Positions 1-15,639 of a stretch of 64,000 nucleotides of DNA are shown piece by piece. Source of the stretch: Anoplopoma fimbria (lineage: Eukaryota > Chordata > Actinopteri > Perciformes > Anoplopomatidae); assembly GCF_027596085.1 (NCBI RefSeq), contig NC_072458.1:1801001-1865000 (forward strand), given 5' to 3'. The notes under the pieces were generated by a model, which worked only from the letters and a program-made list of their open reading frames with translations, did not search any database and was not told the origin of the DNA. Every line of letters begins with the position of its first letter. The first letter of the stretch is position 1. A program made the translations under genes and the position numbers.

Positions 1-605
1 ATGTTCACACAATGGGGAAAAAAAGAAAAATCAAGGAAATTGAGAGAACCCAATGTCATCTGAATTTTCTTTGAATTTCCAATCAAAAAACACCGCAAGC
101 ATATTTCAATGCCAACTGCCACTGTAATGTATTTAATTATTTTTGTTGGTTATTTAAAGGATGCTAAAACCAACCAATCATTTAGGCATAGACTCTTCGT
201 ATAGAGTATATAGATATTCAACCAAGGTAGAAAAACACCCTTGAATAATAAAGTTCTACTATCCACCAGCTCAATTCAGACTCTTTCCTTTATTATTTCT
301 TATTCAAATTCTTAAATTGAACTTTTTAAACATGGGCACATAATTCAAGAAGTCGAAATAGAAATGAAATTTCCAATTGTGCTCTTAATAGCTTGTTTGT
401 TCAGCCAAGAAATAATCCGCAATTAAGACGAGTAATTTCTGACTCGATAGCCTAGTTTTTACATGTTAGCTTCCTTTGTCAAATGAAGATGAAGCCCTAT
501 CAATACACTTGAATTGTCTTTATTTTACTCTATTGCTGTTTTCCTCTTGGTAAAATTGCATTTATCCCCCATTGAAGTGCAGTTTATGTCCTTTTGTCCA
601 TGCAG

Positions 606-675
606 GCCCACTCCTGCTGACGCCTCGTTTCCCAGGATACCCTCCACAGACGAGCCCAGCATTGAGTCTCCTCTG
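606..675 (+). other. Exon-like block bounded by splice signals
   Basis: A pyrimidine-rich tract ending in CCATGCAG precedes position 606 and a good donor, CTG followed by gtgagt, follows position 675. The 70-bp block has one frame open throughout, but no homology is recognised. It could be an exon of a non-coding transcript or of a read-through transcript between hoxa13a and hoxa11a, or a chance pairing of splice motifs. Confidence 0.25.
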
Positions 676-1778
676 GTGAGTCAGAGGTGCTCCCGTTGAC
701 CGTGGAGTTGGTCAGTTTCCCTGCATGCCTGTGTGGTCCTCCTGGCCTCTCTGTCGTCGCTGTCGGTCCACATTTCTGTCACCTGTGGATAAATCAACAG
801 TTGTTCGCGGAATCAGGTTCAAATTTACTGATACATATGTTTTCCTGCTCGTTTATTTGTGCTCTGAATTGTTTGAATGTTTTGGTCTGATTGTTTTATA
901 ATCCCCCCCCTCACTGTAGCCAGCAACAGAACAGCTGAACCAAGATCATGTGCCATCCAAGTTCGAAAACGCTTTTAAAACAATCTCATAGTGTGAAAAA
1001 ACACAAGTAAACGCGCCGGTGTGGATTGTCTGACAGGTTTGCATTAGTGAATTAGCTCATATGTTTGTTTGGGTTGTGCGACCACTGCTGGCTGTAGTAT
1101 CACAAACCTCAATGTTTAAGTTGTGTTCTGTGGTCGTTGAATGTATATTTAACACTCTGTGCTTCAGAAGCTCACAGTTGGTCCCGTATTGTTATACACA
1201 GTCACACTTCCTGTGTATCTTTTCGGACTCCTGCTCAGCACACTGCACTTAAGACTGTGTTCTCATTTTGAGATAATGAATATAGTCAATAGATGCTTTG
1301 AGGCGCAGGTGTGGTGGCCTGTTTTTCCACCATAAAATGAAAACAAAAAACAGGCTGTACTAAAGCTCTGGGCTTTCTATTTTACTTCCAGACCTAAACT
1401 GCAGGAGGTTTCTTTGCAGGACACTCAAAGCGCCTATTTAGGCTGCTTTACAGCCTGAAGGCCCACCTGACGTGGCGTTAGACTGTACTTTCAGATCCTC
1501 CCCACACTTGATTGTTTATTTGTTGTCTAACAAGGTTTTATGGCACACGGCTTCGTCTGTCGGTCCATTCTCTCCCAGACACAACCACAATGAAGTAACA
1601 CTTCATTTAAAGTAAAATATGTTGTTTTAATACTTGTGAATAGTTTAATATAATATAATTGTTTGATTGGGGTATTTCATTTCAGGAAAAAGAAAAAAGT
1701 GTATTTGTATGCGAGTATGTGGGCTAAGGTAGGAAAGCAGCAGGAAGGAGACGGAATAAAGCTCTTCTCGTGACTTAA

Positions 1779-1787
1779 GGCCATAAA
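1779..1787 (+). promoter_or_regulatory. GGCCATAAA motif (CDX / posterior HOX type)
   Basis: Exact GGCCATAAA. Its core GCCATAAA/TTTATGGC is the kind of site preferred by CDX and group 9-13 HOX proteins. It is one of five exact copies in the window. Confidence 0.4.
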
Positions 1788-4565
1788 AACAGTGTCCCTG
1801 AGCAGATACTGATTATCTTTATCTCTGTGTCAAATCTCTTTCATAGTCATCCGTGGTCATGCATTACTAAAAGTCAGTGCATTAATGTTTATCTGTTGGG
1901 CCCTATGTTTCCTTTTTTGTCCAGATCTGATATAAACTAAACATTGTCAAGATCAACTTACTATAGACATAAGGAGTTCTCCCAAATAGTAATACTTAGA
2001 AAAAATGCTTTACTTTTTAAAGTTAAATGAATTAAAACCTATAACAGACAGTAAATGAAGGGCCTACATCTCTAATGACGCAGGCCTCAGCTCATAGATG
2101 CTCACATTGTCGAGTACTCTGGTAACCTAAAGCCTGCGTAAACGTAGAAGCAATTAAAGGAACTCCATCCGGGGCACAGAGGGCCCTTTGCTTTCTGTGA
2201 AGGACCCTCTCCCTCCCCCGAACTTGAATTCGACCGTACAGACAAAGCTTTGGCTTTGAGGGCTTTTACGCAGCGCCAGACAGCAGTTCTGATGACCAAA
2301 CAAACGCACAAGCAGGATAGTCAGAGGACCAACACAAATACAAACACATGTTATACAAATGGCTTGTTTTATTTTATGCATTTCATTATTATTGAACAAT
2401 TATTTTTCCATTTGTTTAGTCAAATGGTTAAAAAAATAGTGTATTTATTTTGAGTGGGAATCTTACCTTAGTTGTTTATAGACATGTTGCTATTTCGTTG
2501 AAAATCCTCAGCTGCTGACTTTGAGTCCGCGTTGGTGGAGACTTCCTATCACGCTTGGCCTGTTTTGTGGTGTCTGTCTGGCCGGGGAGAAAAAAAAACG
2601 CAGCAGAATACTATAGCAGCTATAAAAACGCAGGTCTGTCCAGAGCTGGCTTTGGTTTTCCTGGGCATCCTGTGCTCAATTACAGCTTAAAAGCTTCAGC
2701 ACAAGTCATAGAATTTGTCTGGATTGACTGAGAGGCGGAGCGTGTGGTTGCAGAGACACTCAGGTTGCTTGTGCCCATGCAATGTATCAAATAAAACAGG
2801 CCGGTGCAGCACAGACTCCATGTTTTTTCCTGTTTTGAGAGACTCACATTGCGTTAGTTGGTGGCTTGCACAGTCTTAGTGTGTGTTGGTGTTATTTAAG
2901 ATTGAGTTTCCAATGTGCCATCAGGAACCCCTTGGCTCCGCATGTGCACATCGGGCTGTGGGGCCAGGCCAGCCACGGCGGTCTTAATCCGAGCTCAGGT
3001 CTCTCATTCACAGCACATTAGAGTCAAGTTGCAGCCTCTCCAAATCAAGCTGCACGGTGGCCTCAGAGCACACAGCCAGGAAATGTGCACTGTGACATTT
3101 CTACCAAATCAAATAGTAGAAATCCTCTTATTTAAAAAAGATAATGGCCAATTATCTCAATTTGCTTTAGCTTTAGTTGAAAGGAGACCTTTAATACAAT
3201 ACAATCATTTGCAATCCCTGCGTGACAATTACAAACGTTTTTCACAATCAGGATTGAAAATATAATGTTGCATGCACATTTCGAGCTATAACTGTGAAAT
3301 ACAGCTGCAGGTATTTTGAAATCCTGCAAGATGATCCGTTAAGAAATGGTTTAGTATTTGATGATGCGCTTGTGTTGTTATTTACGCAAATGTATAGATG
3401 CGTCACAATAATAGCAAAACATAGGAATCTGATGTAAAATTGATATTCATCAAAACCAAATGTAATTTCTAAATTTCTGTAATCCGTCTTCTTACTGGAA
3501 AACGCCTATATGAATAACTATTTGGACCAAAACGTAAAGAAATAGCCGTGCGTAAAAGTCGAAGGGGCCTGATGTTGCGAGTTTTGGAGCCGATGTTGGA
3601 TACATTAAATATGAGTCAAAAAAGAGAAGTAAAGCAGGGGCAATTCATAAATAGAAAAGATGTATAATTCTAAATAGGTTGATACGTATGACTTTTGAAG
3701 CAGACTGCTTTAATTTCAATTCTTGAGCATTTTCCTCAGTGAGCCTCGTCTTCACTGTTTTTTTCACCTTTTACTGTTGATACTAACTGGTCGATACAAA
3801 ATATAATAACAATAAAATGTATTTATTTCTGTCAATGTTACAATTAAAAAGTGTGTTTATTGGTGTAAGGTTTCTCAGACCACCAGCATGTAACTGTCAG
3901 GTTAACCATACATTTGTGTTTTGTTCACTTTACATATTAAGATCCTGTCTGGTATTTATTTAGTCAACGTTTCAGTTTGGTCTTTGTTTTAGGCTAATGG
4001 CACTAACACAAGGCTGTAGCCAGTTGAAACATTAGCCGCTACTTTGAACATGACCCTGATAACCAAATGCCCACTGGGCCAAATGCTATGTTGTAAAACC
4101 ACCAAATGATGATGACTAAGAGGTTTCTAAAAGCAGACTTCACAGATAAGCTGGTTGTCCTTTTTTCAGTTCAGGTCAATGTTGTCAATGCACATTCATT
4201 TCGGTTCAGTTGGGTTATTTTCAGGTAGTGTTTGGACGAGTTATCATGCAGAATCCTTTCATTTTTCGCGTATTTTGAACATACCTCAAAATAAAGGAAA
4301 AGCTTAAATTACGCACAAACAATTTCCCATGGCACGTAGTGTGTAAAAGCACAACACTTCTGTGAAATTGATTATGATATTCGGGCTAAAGCTTCGATTA
4401 CAATCCCTCTGCTCTCTTAACCAGCATTACATTCTGTCTGTGTTCTCCTTGCATGTTAAGGAATTCATCTTCAAACATGGCGATAAAGCAACAATGCCAA
4501 GCTGTAGGACTCATAGTCTCATGTCTCTTCCACTCCTACACACAATCTTTCTCTTTCCTTCACAT

Positions 4566-4702
<137 letters not shown>

Positions 4703-4734
4703 GCCTGAAAATCTGTCAATTTCTGCTGCGTGGC

Positions 4735-4740
4735 CACGTG
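4735..4740. promoter_or_regulatory. CACGTG E-box upstream of hoxa11a
   Basis: The sequence reads CCACGTGACC, 182 bp before the hoxa11a ATG. The palindromic CACGTG core binds bHLH-ZIP factors of the USF/MYC type. The same core sits at a comparable distance upstream of hoxa9a, a7a, a5a, a4a and a3a. Confidence 0.5.
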
Positions 4741-4916
4741 ACCTCCTCCTCCGTGCAGTGGATGGAGATGGCTCTCCACGTCAGCCTACGTCTCCAAATT
4801 TCTGCTTAGCGAACCTGCTTCAAAGAGGCAAGAGGCACGGCGCTCCAGAGCCATGTTCAGGGCGGTTATAGAGGAATCCAACCCCAACACAGAGGTGTAG
4901 CAGAGGGTGAACTACC

Positions 4917-6010
4917 ATGATGGATTTCGACGAAAGGGTCCCCGTCGGATCGAACATGTATCTGCCCAGCTGCACTTACTACGTGTCGGCGGGGGCTGAT
5001 TTCTCCGGTCTTCCGTCGTTTCTATCCCAGACCCCGTCCACCCGTCCCATGACATACTCCTACTCCTCCAACCTGCCGCAGGTCCAGCCCGTCAGAGAGG
5101 TGACGTTCAGGGACTATGCAGCTATTGAAGCGTCCGGTAAATGGCCTCACCGGGGGAACCTGCCCCACGGCTACCCCACCGCGGAGGACATGGTCCACCG
5201 GGACTGTCTGTCTGCTCAAACCGACATGTTCGGTAAAAACAGCCCTGCAGCCGCCGCCGCCGCATACCACCACCACCACCACCACCACCACACCAACACC
5301 GGCTCCTCTGCCACCAATTTCTACGGCACCGTGGGTAGAAATGGCGTTCTGCCACAAGTCTTCGACCAGTTTTATGAAACGGCGTACGGGAACGCGTCGG
5401 AGAGCTCCTCCACAAATGGCTACTCGGGGAGAAAACGGCGACCAAGCAGCCGAGCTCTGCGCCAGAAGAGGAGCCGGACTGCAGGGACGACCAGGAGGAG
5501 AAGGAGCAGCAGGATGAGCCCAGCAGTCCGCACTTATCTTCCGGCAACAATGAGGAGAAGCCCAGCAGCAGTACGTATTAAAGTCAGAGTCTTGGTTATG
5601 AGAGAAAGTTTGCAATCTTGCGCGCTGCTGTTAAATTTTTTATATGCTGTTTTATAAGCATATAAGGTTTATAGAGGGCCTTTAGACCCCCCACCCCCAA
5701 CAAAACTTTGTTATAAACTGCAGGATCACGTGTTTGGAATTGAAATTGGCCGTGAAAGACATGAGGCCGGTGGTTTTTCTGTTACACTCCCTGACGTTTC
5801 CAAAAAAACACCCAGTTATTGATGTGGATTCTCATGCAGACCTGCGTAAAGTCAACGTGTTATAAACGTGCTTGTTTCACGGGTTCTTAGCATTAAAACA
5901 GCACTTGCATGTAATGAGGCTTCTGGTTTTGAAGCTCTTGTGTTAAAGCCAACATAGAATCTTGTGTTCCAATGTTTAGATTTACCCCTTTGTGTTCTAT
6001 AAAACTATTA

Positions 6011-6045
<35 letters not shown>

Positions 6046-6632
6046 TTATGAATGTAAAAACTGTCTACTCCAACCATGATTTCCGTATTGCTCTTAGCTA
6101 CTAATCTTTAACAGCCAGCTTATTGTTTTCATTTGCATGGAAAAGGTCAAAGCCCAAGTGTGTCTAGCGAACCAGCACGAATGGTTTGGTAATCTTTCCA
6201 GTGTAATTTAATATCTGTATATACGACACTTGAAATGTTGAAATAGGAAATATGCTATTAATGCTTTATGTGGAGGAAATCCACTCATGCGTAATCCAGC
6301 AATATCCAGGGCGTGTAAATGTGTTTGTAACATAGCCAGGGCTAATGTGAAATGTTTCTATTTTCTATGACCAGTGCGTTTTGTTTTTGTGCCTTCCAGG
6401 TGGACAGAGGACCCGGAAGAAAAGGTGCCCTTATTCCAAATATCAGATCAGAGAACTTGAAAGAGAATTCTTTTTCAGTGTGTACATTAACAAGGAGAAA
6501 CGCCTGCAACTGTCTCGGATGCTCAACCTCACCGACCGACAAGTGAAGATTTGGTTTCAGAACCGTCGCATGAAGGAGAAGAAGCTGAACAGAGATAGAT
6601 TACAGTATTATACGTCCAATCCTCTGCTTTAG
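4917..6632 (+). CDS. hoxa11a: Homeobox protein Hox-A11a (two exons, one frameshift)
   Basis: Exons 4917-5570 and 6400-6632; the intron (829 bp) starts gtacgt and ends ttccag, phase 1. The protein would be about 295 residues. The start [22 protein letters not shown] and the internal block [17 protein letters not shown] are hallmarks of group 11A. The homeodomain is at residues about 223-282 ([29 protein letters not shown]), followed by a short tail ending YYTSNPLL. A run of about 6 Ala and 8 His lies near residues 110-125. Oddity: at the GGGG run 5426-5429 the frame shifts. The family-like acidic/serine linker ending EEKPSSS and the phase-1 donor are in the frame reached by adding one base, so one G appears missing around residue 171. 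As printed, the frame would bypass the homeodomain. HOXA11 proteins are nuclear transcription factors of trunk, fin/limb and kidney patterning. Identity is certain; whether the frameshift is biological is doubtful. Confidence 0.96.
6010..6046. repeat. (CTA)n microsatellite in hoxa11a intron
   Basis: About 12 tandem CTA/ACT trinucleotides inside the hoxa11a intron. Confidence 0.95.
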
Positions 6633-6806
6633 GGCCAGTGGAGCCCCGTCACAGCTTCCATGGTGGGACTGGCTGCTTTACAGACTCTCCCGTGTACATT
6701 GTGTACCACGATGGCCGAGACAGCAGCAACAACACTGCTCAGTGGTTCATTTCAAGTTCGAGGACAACAGTATCCTGCGATGTGAATCAACCTCAAAGTG
6801 AGCATG

Positions 6807-6812
6807 AATAAA
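6807..6812 (+). promoter_or_regulatory. Polyadenylation signal, hoxa11a
   Basis: AATAAA about 175 bp after the hoxa11a stop codon; first good signal downstream. Confidence 0.6.
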
Positions 6813-7775
6813 GTCAGTGGACTTTGATTTCACTCTTCAGACTCTCATGAGCAAAATGTAGAAACGGATTTTCCTCTCTTGCGAGGACCCTTGTTAATAT
6901 TATTGTGACTCACAGACGCCTTGTTAATTTCCTTTTAACGCGGGCAGAAGTTAGCAGTCACCAATTGACTGACTAAGTGTATTTTGTAATCAAAATATTT
7001 GTTTAACTTTTTTTTTTTTTAGTCAGAAAAGTGGTGGATTTAGGATGATGGCGGCTATGTGACTTAAATAACTGAATATATATATTGGTGTGACCAAACA
7101 ATGAGTTCGAACGGATGAGAATGTACTGTGTTTGTTTTGTGTGCTTATTTATTTTGTAGCCAGTCGTTTACTATCTCCTTTAATTCCACGGCTAACCAAG
7201 TCAAAGTCCATTATTACAAGCAGGCTATTGGGATCCCGTGTTGAGTCTGGGCTGACCTTTTGTCGTATTTTCTGTACAGCCTGCATAATGAGGGCTATAA
7301 GTATTTATATGTTGCGTATCTTTCAACAGCCGAATCCATGTTGTCCTTTTGGATTTTTGGAGACTATCAGTCGAGTATTGATAATGCAGGCCCAAACCAG
7401 AGAGATAAGCTTGGATCCGTGTGGAGTTGCACTGAGGTACACGCCCAACATATCCACACAGGTATATATGTAGCGGGCCTGTTTGGTCTGATACGCATAA
7501 CAGAATATTTTTTTTCATAACTCGTGATCCTTTGGTACTTGCTGTCTAAAGAAGATTAAAAAAAAAATACATTTTCAAGTGTGGTGACAGGGCAATGCTG
7601 GTCAAGGTGATCGCATTGAATCAATTGCTTGGTATTCCCAATTGTGTATTATACTATATTTCCAAATAAAAAACAAATGAAAAGATCATTGACAAAAGAA
7701 ATCTGCGTTGTAATTACTTTTTTTTCCCCACAAGCTTTTGTTTTTCAGTGAATAAAAAACACGCACATGTGAAAC

Positions 7776-7898
<123 letters not shown>

Positions 7899-8339
7899 AT
7901 TTTATATCAAGCAGGTGCCTAAGTCTGTTATAAACAAACATGCAAATGATGAACCGTTCAACCTGACACACAAAGAGTAAACATGTTTTTATTAAGCCTT
8001 TAAAATATTATTTACTAAAGTAGCACATTTAATAATAAAGCTGTTTAATTTCAAATAACCTTAAATGTTTATGGGCTTCGATAGATCAAATATAGATATA
8101 AAAATAAGTATTATTCCTCTGCTCTCAAATATTGTGCAATTATCATTTTCATCCTTGTTTCTCAGTGTTTTGAGCCATTAACGAATCAACTCTTGCCTTC
8201 CATCTGAAGGTTATATCTGTTGGACCACTGCAGATCTACCTTTATCTATTCCCATAACATTTGTTATCGCTGAACATTCAGTATTTCACCACCTATATTT
8301 TGTTTTCTATTCTTTCTTCTCCGTTTCTAACTCGTTCTC

Positions 8340-8700
8340 TCTGTAGTCTGTGTGACCGAGCTGTCATCACGCTGATTGGCTTTGGAAACACGGTTTCAAC
8401 AGCAGCCTCCTTTGGCGAGGGTCGCCATATTTGCTGTTGTTATCACTGTGTTTATTGGAGGCAGCCGCAGCGCATTGGCGTTCATATATGACAGTCAAAA
8501 GGGCCATAAACGCGCAGAGAGAGGCTGAAGTTTATGGTTGCCTCTCTCTCATAGTCCGGCCTTGCGCATCCTTTACTGCGCGCTGGAATTCCGTCCCTAA
8601 TTACGGGACATCCTCCCCGTTGCTGCAGCAACACGGCCATAAAAGCTGTCTGAGTCTGGGGCATTTGTAGAATTGGAGTGCAGTGCAATAAACCGTCTGA
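8340..8700. promoter_or_regulatory. Candidate enhancer block with TTTATGG-type sites
   Basis: A relatively GC-rich island in an AT-rich spacer. It holds two exact GGCCATAAA motifs (8502-8510, 8635-8643), a TTTATGG (8531-8537) and a CCATATTTG stretch near 8425. The clustering of CDX/posterior-HOX type sites suggests a cis-regulatory element for hoxa11a or hoxa10a. Function is inferred from motifs only. Confidence 0.35.
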
Positions 8701-8770
8701 GACCCAAGGTTATTAACTGTTACCAAGGAGGCGAGAGCGACGACAGGGAGGCGACGGATAGAAACAGCCT

Positions 8771-8802
<32 letters not shown>
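8771..8802. repeat. (TTGC)n microsatellite
   Basis: About eight tandem TTGC/GCTT tetranucleotides. Confidence 0.95.
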
Positions 8803-8803
<1 letters not shown>

Positions 8804-11800
8804 GGCTGCATCGACTTCATTTGTGAGGCTTTGCCCCTCGTGTGGTTTATCCACCTCGAATCAGTTTGGTGGCGACGGCTGCAGTCAGGATAAGTCTCTC
8901 CTCTGCCACCGGGCGGCGCTATTGGGACCAATGTCATGGCCGTGGATCTTTTCGTCTCCAAGCAGGTAAAAGGTGTTGCCAACTCCAGCTGGAGCTTGAA
9001 TAGTTTGCTCTGTTGCAAGAAGAAACTTCTTGAACGTCCAAATGCTCAGACCTGTCTCTTGAATGCGACTCCTGTTGTCTGAGATTTGATCCGTTTTGGG
9101 GTTTAGTCTCCACATTTATCTGGTGCTCACTGGGCCGAGCTGTAGAAAGTCTTCCTGGGGGCCCTAATAAGGCAACACATCTGTGCCAAGCCTTCATGCT
9201 GCATGTGCTATTCATTTTGCTGAGCTTGAGCTTTTTAATGGTTGAAGTATAGCATGGCCAGCTTGTACCTGGAGAGATCTGCAACCCCGTCCAGTCCAAA
9301 CACAAATGTTTTGGATTTGGGGGAAAGTCCGCCTTCATTATTTAAAAAAAATGGATAAAGTTAGTATGTTAATGGTACAATAGTAAGCAGCGGGTGCTGG
9401 ATACAAAACATATGATTTCATTTTTCAGATGGTTCACATGCTAATCTTAAAACACAGCAGCTGGCTTGTATACTCGTTCCTCTTTGTCCTCTTCCTCTTC
9501 AAAGAATCCGCTAACAACATTTGACGTCCTTCCAAAACACATAATTCTCTGTACGTGCCGAGTGGATGCAAGCTGCCATTAGAGAAGTCGATGTGATTGT
9601 GATAAGGCAGCAACCGCGTCTCCTTTCCCTCCTGTCACACACAGAGCTGCACTGCGAGGCTATTCGGTGTCATTCTGGACCTGAATGTGTGTGGACCGGG
9701 TCTCTTTCTCCTTTGTCTCTCGTGAAAAAGAAAATGCTTCCGCTGGATGTAATAAAACGCCGCAATATTGTTCATAACTGCACTCGGGACGAACATGATA
9801 CGACTCAAACGGCCTCTTCGGCCCCGATTATATGGGCTGGATCAAAGACACTGGCTGGAGTGAACTGTTTTGAGGATATAATAGCCGGGCAGCTGTGAAA
9901 ATGAAGATTTAATAGCTACAATTAATAACTGTAACACACAGATATCGATAGGCCCCCATGCCAGTACAACACCATGAAGTGTGTGTATAAGCCAAAACAA
10001 TTTAATACTGGGCACACATAATTAATTGATGGATTTAGTTTCCTTACTGGCTCATATGTCCCTTAAGGAGGAGGCCACTTTGAGGAGGAGCACACACCCT
10101 TTGGACTTATTGCTGTTAGTTAGTCTTCATTTACTAGGTGAACTCTGGTAAATTATTTTATGGTTTTGGGGAAATTTACTAGACAGGCTCAAATGTTCTG
10201 CGTACGGCGTTTGTCTTTTAAAAACTAAAAGGCTCTTTTCTTTACATAATTCACAACATATATTTTATTTTATTATATACAAATATACCTAAATACCTAC
10301 AACCAACTTTCAGTCATTTAGGTTATTTAAAAATGTGCGTTTTAAGCAGGAGGGATTGGCAAATGTTCACCGTCGACACGGTATACTGTCCCCGGTGTCC
10401 AGGAACGAGCTGTCAGTGACTGAGCGTCTGAAAACCTAAATGGGCTCAATTTATGAATTTCTCCCAAATTTCCTCATTTCAGTACAACAGGCTGCAAAAC
10501 AAACCCGGGGGGCCAGCGGCCACCTGGGCCTGGTAATGGCAAAGCTGGCCGAGATTAACTTCAACCTGGGGAGAGCAATAGAGTGCACATGGCCAAGGAC
10601 ACTACGAGATGGAAGGAGAGTTTTATTGTGGCTCTTATTGCCCCAAATTGGACCGACAGGATGACAAGCTTTATGTCTGCTTTCCTTTGGCACATTGAGC
10701 CAGTTCTTTGCACAACGCTCTGATCAATACTTGGGCACTTTTAACAAATTTAATTTCTTATACTGAGTAGTTTGGATTGTTTTATTTGATTTAATTGTAC
10801 TGCAGCATGTATCACCCTCTTCTTAAAAACAGCTTTGTTCTTTAAACCTGTGAACGAAAGCACATGAAGGTTTAACCTTTTTGTGTGCGATGCGTAATGA
10901 CTAGTTGGGTGCGTATCAAGTCATTTCCATATCCTTAATCAGTGGCAACTGTCAGGAATCCAACCATTATTAATACAAATCCTGACTTCAAATACATCTA
11001 TGAAAATACGTTCATGTTTTAGTGTGAAATGTCTGCGCTTCGTAGTTATATATCTCACATAGAAGAAAACCAAAGCCTAGTAGATTCTAATACAGGAAAT
11101 AACTATAAATGCCGTTACATATGGCATTTTAAAAATGTCATGTGTAAAAGGTAGAGTAAGTCGTTTTCGTTATTTTATCATCAATAGTTTTTAGTTACTG
11201 GTTTGCTGTTGTTTACGCACGGGGATAGCTTGGTTATTCTAACTGAATTTAACATAATCAAGATTTAGATTATCCAATATTGTCCATAACATTAAATTAA
11301 AACTGGTTGTGTTTGAAGTAATTCAACTAGTTCAATGATATCAACTAGATGTTCACCACACAGAGACGTTTCCTGTGCAGCAATAAACGAAAATCAAGAA
11401 TGAGACTCGGCTTTATCAGCCAGGTATGACTCCACGTACACGGAATTTGTTTTAGTTGTTTTTGCTCTCAGAGTACTTACACAGAAAATGGACATAAAGC
11501 TAAAACAAAGCTGAACAAGAGTTAACGAAGGCATTTTATCTTTATGTACACACAAGTAGTTTAGGTGAAATAAGTGTGGGTGAGTGTGTTTCTGTAGATT
11601 GTAAAAAAGAACAAAGTATATTTAAAAATAACTCTCATTCTCCAGGCAACATTAGTCTTAGCACCTTTGAATTTAGTGCGGATGAGCTCAGTCTGTCCTC
11701 GGGCTAAAGGATGCAGCAAAACGGCTGTTTGCCATGTCACTTCGCTAGAGGCGAATTCTACCTTCAGTTAACCACATTTATTACCTCTAAGTCCAATTGC

Positions 11801-12285
11801 TTTGTTATGTAGTTGTTTGTGGGTTTTGCAGCTCTGTATATTGAACCATATTTCTTTAATTTCATTTGACCGTCCACGACTCTCACTTGAGGTTTAAGGT
11901 TTTTATGAATCTGATACTTCTGTTTTGCACTTATTGCTCTTTGTGGAAGCATTTGATTTGAATGCGGGAAAGGGACAATCAGTGCTTCAGACTTGATTTG
12001 TTTAGAAGGGATTTCAAAGCTTGTTTTGAAGAATAAATGAATGAAAATGCTTTATTTTCCATAAATATCTATTTTCAACTTTGTATCATGCTGGACCTCG
12101 CCCCTTCTAGGGGGTAATGGTGGTGCATTAAGGCGAGGTGAGGGAGCACACTGATTGCTCTGCTGCCTCCTTCTCCGTCTCCGCTCCATGATGGATATGG
12201 CTCCGGCTGCTACGTAGTCACCGAATGGGAGGGACTGCCCATCTCCCAGCATTCCCATTGGTTTTACAGTCCGCACGGTGGAGAA

Positions 12286-12301
12286 GGGGGGGGGGGGGGG
12301 G
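12286..12301. repeat. G16 homopolymer upstream of hoxa10a
   Basis: Sixteen consecutive G residues, ending 36 bp before the hoxa10a ATG. Length is likely uncertain in the assembly. It falls where the 5' UTR or core promoter should be. Confidence 0.9.
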
Positions 12302-12337
12302 TGCCTCTAATCATATCCAGCATGTTTTGCACAAGAA

Positions 12338-14350
<2,013 letters not shown>

Positions 14351-14700
14351 TGAACAAGGTGATCACACTAAAATAGAAGATATCTGGTGAAAGACCCCCC
14401 ACCCCACCCCATCACTCTGTCCACACAATGACTCATTTCACTGTGGGGTTTATTTCCAGACACGCTTAAAGTTGATGTGTCGTCCTCTGTGAGCTACTGA
14501 GAATAAGAAAAGGGAAAAAGGTGAATGTTATGAGTTCTATTGGATTGTTTTCAGATGATGTGTTTTTGTATTGTCGAACTGTTTCTGTCCCTTCTGTCGT
14601 ATGGTCGGATAGTGTCGTCAGTGGAGTTAAACAATTTAAAAAAAACACATTGTGCCCTGGAAGGTGGCTTAAAATGACCAATTCCTTCCCATCGCTGACA

Positions 14701-14706
14701 AATAAA
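14701..14706 (+). promoter_or_regulatory. Polyadenylation signal, hoxa10a
   Basis: AATAAA about 350 bp after the hoxa10a stop; another lies near 15018. Confidence 0.5.
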
Positions 14707-15239
14707 ATATCTATAAATTTACTTAAACAAATCTGATTTTTTTCTTTTAATTGGAATTGCATGGTATAAAGTTTTCATATTTTTTTAAAATAAATTTAAA
14801 CCCACTGGGATATAATGCCCATGTATCGTCAAGGGAAGACTGCTTCCCATTTGACCATTAGATGTAGTCTACATTATACAGGCCTATTCTACGTATGAGC
14901 TGAATGTACGAGTTGAATCTTTAAGCACGTTGAGGACGTTTACACAAGAAGTGAAGTAGGAATGTTTTTATTGTATATTTCTGTGTACATATGACATTGT
15001 GTTTTTGTGTAATGCTTAATAAATTATCAGCTCGCATTGAGGACTAGCTGCTTGTATGTTTGTACTCCGGGATTCTAATTATTCAGTCAAAGTGTATTCT
15101 ACAGAAAAGATTAGTTGGAATCCCAAATCCCAAATAATATGGGCTCCAACGCGGGAGACTCAAGGTTTTTGTGTGTGAACCGGCTAACAAATGTTCTGGA
15201 GGCTAATGTAATGGCCATCGGAAATAATTAAGATATTAG

Positions 15240-15458
15240 GCTATAAGCCGTCTAGCTGCCCAGCCGGCTATTGTAGAGTTTTATGACTGGCTGCTATATG
15301 AGGTTTCTCCCTCTCCTCTAAGAGCAGCTTCAGTCGTGGGAGAGCCTTTCAGACGGAGAGGAGGCCCGGCTCCCAGCTAGAACCAGCAGATACTCTGGAT
15401 ATATAACACTATGGTGCTTTAGTTTTGGATTACTAGGATTAACATCTCGAGTTGTCGG
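15240..15458 (+). promoter_or_regulatory. Candidate promoter / first exon of pri-mir-196
   Basis: A GC-richer block 200-400 bp upstream of the miR-196 hairpin ends at a strong splice donor (gtaagt from 15459). The arrangement fits a non-coding first exon of the microRNA primary transcript, or an alternative upstream exon of hoxa9a. The start is not determinable from sequence alone. Confidence 0.35.
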
Positions 15459-15639
15459 GTAAGTCCATTTATCATTGTGCATTTGTCCATTTTGCGCCTT
15501 GTTGCACCGGCTTCGTTTGTACAAAACAGTTGTACTTTCTCAATGCAGACCATTTTTTTTTTTTTGGACACTTGATGACGGGACCGATGCGTTACGAATT
15601 GACTGATTGTGTTTCACTTGAGGCCCGGATCGACTGTCG

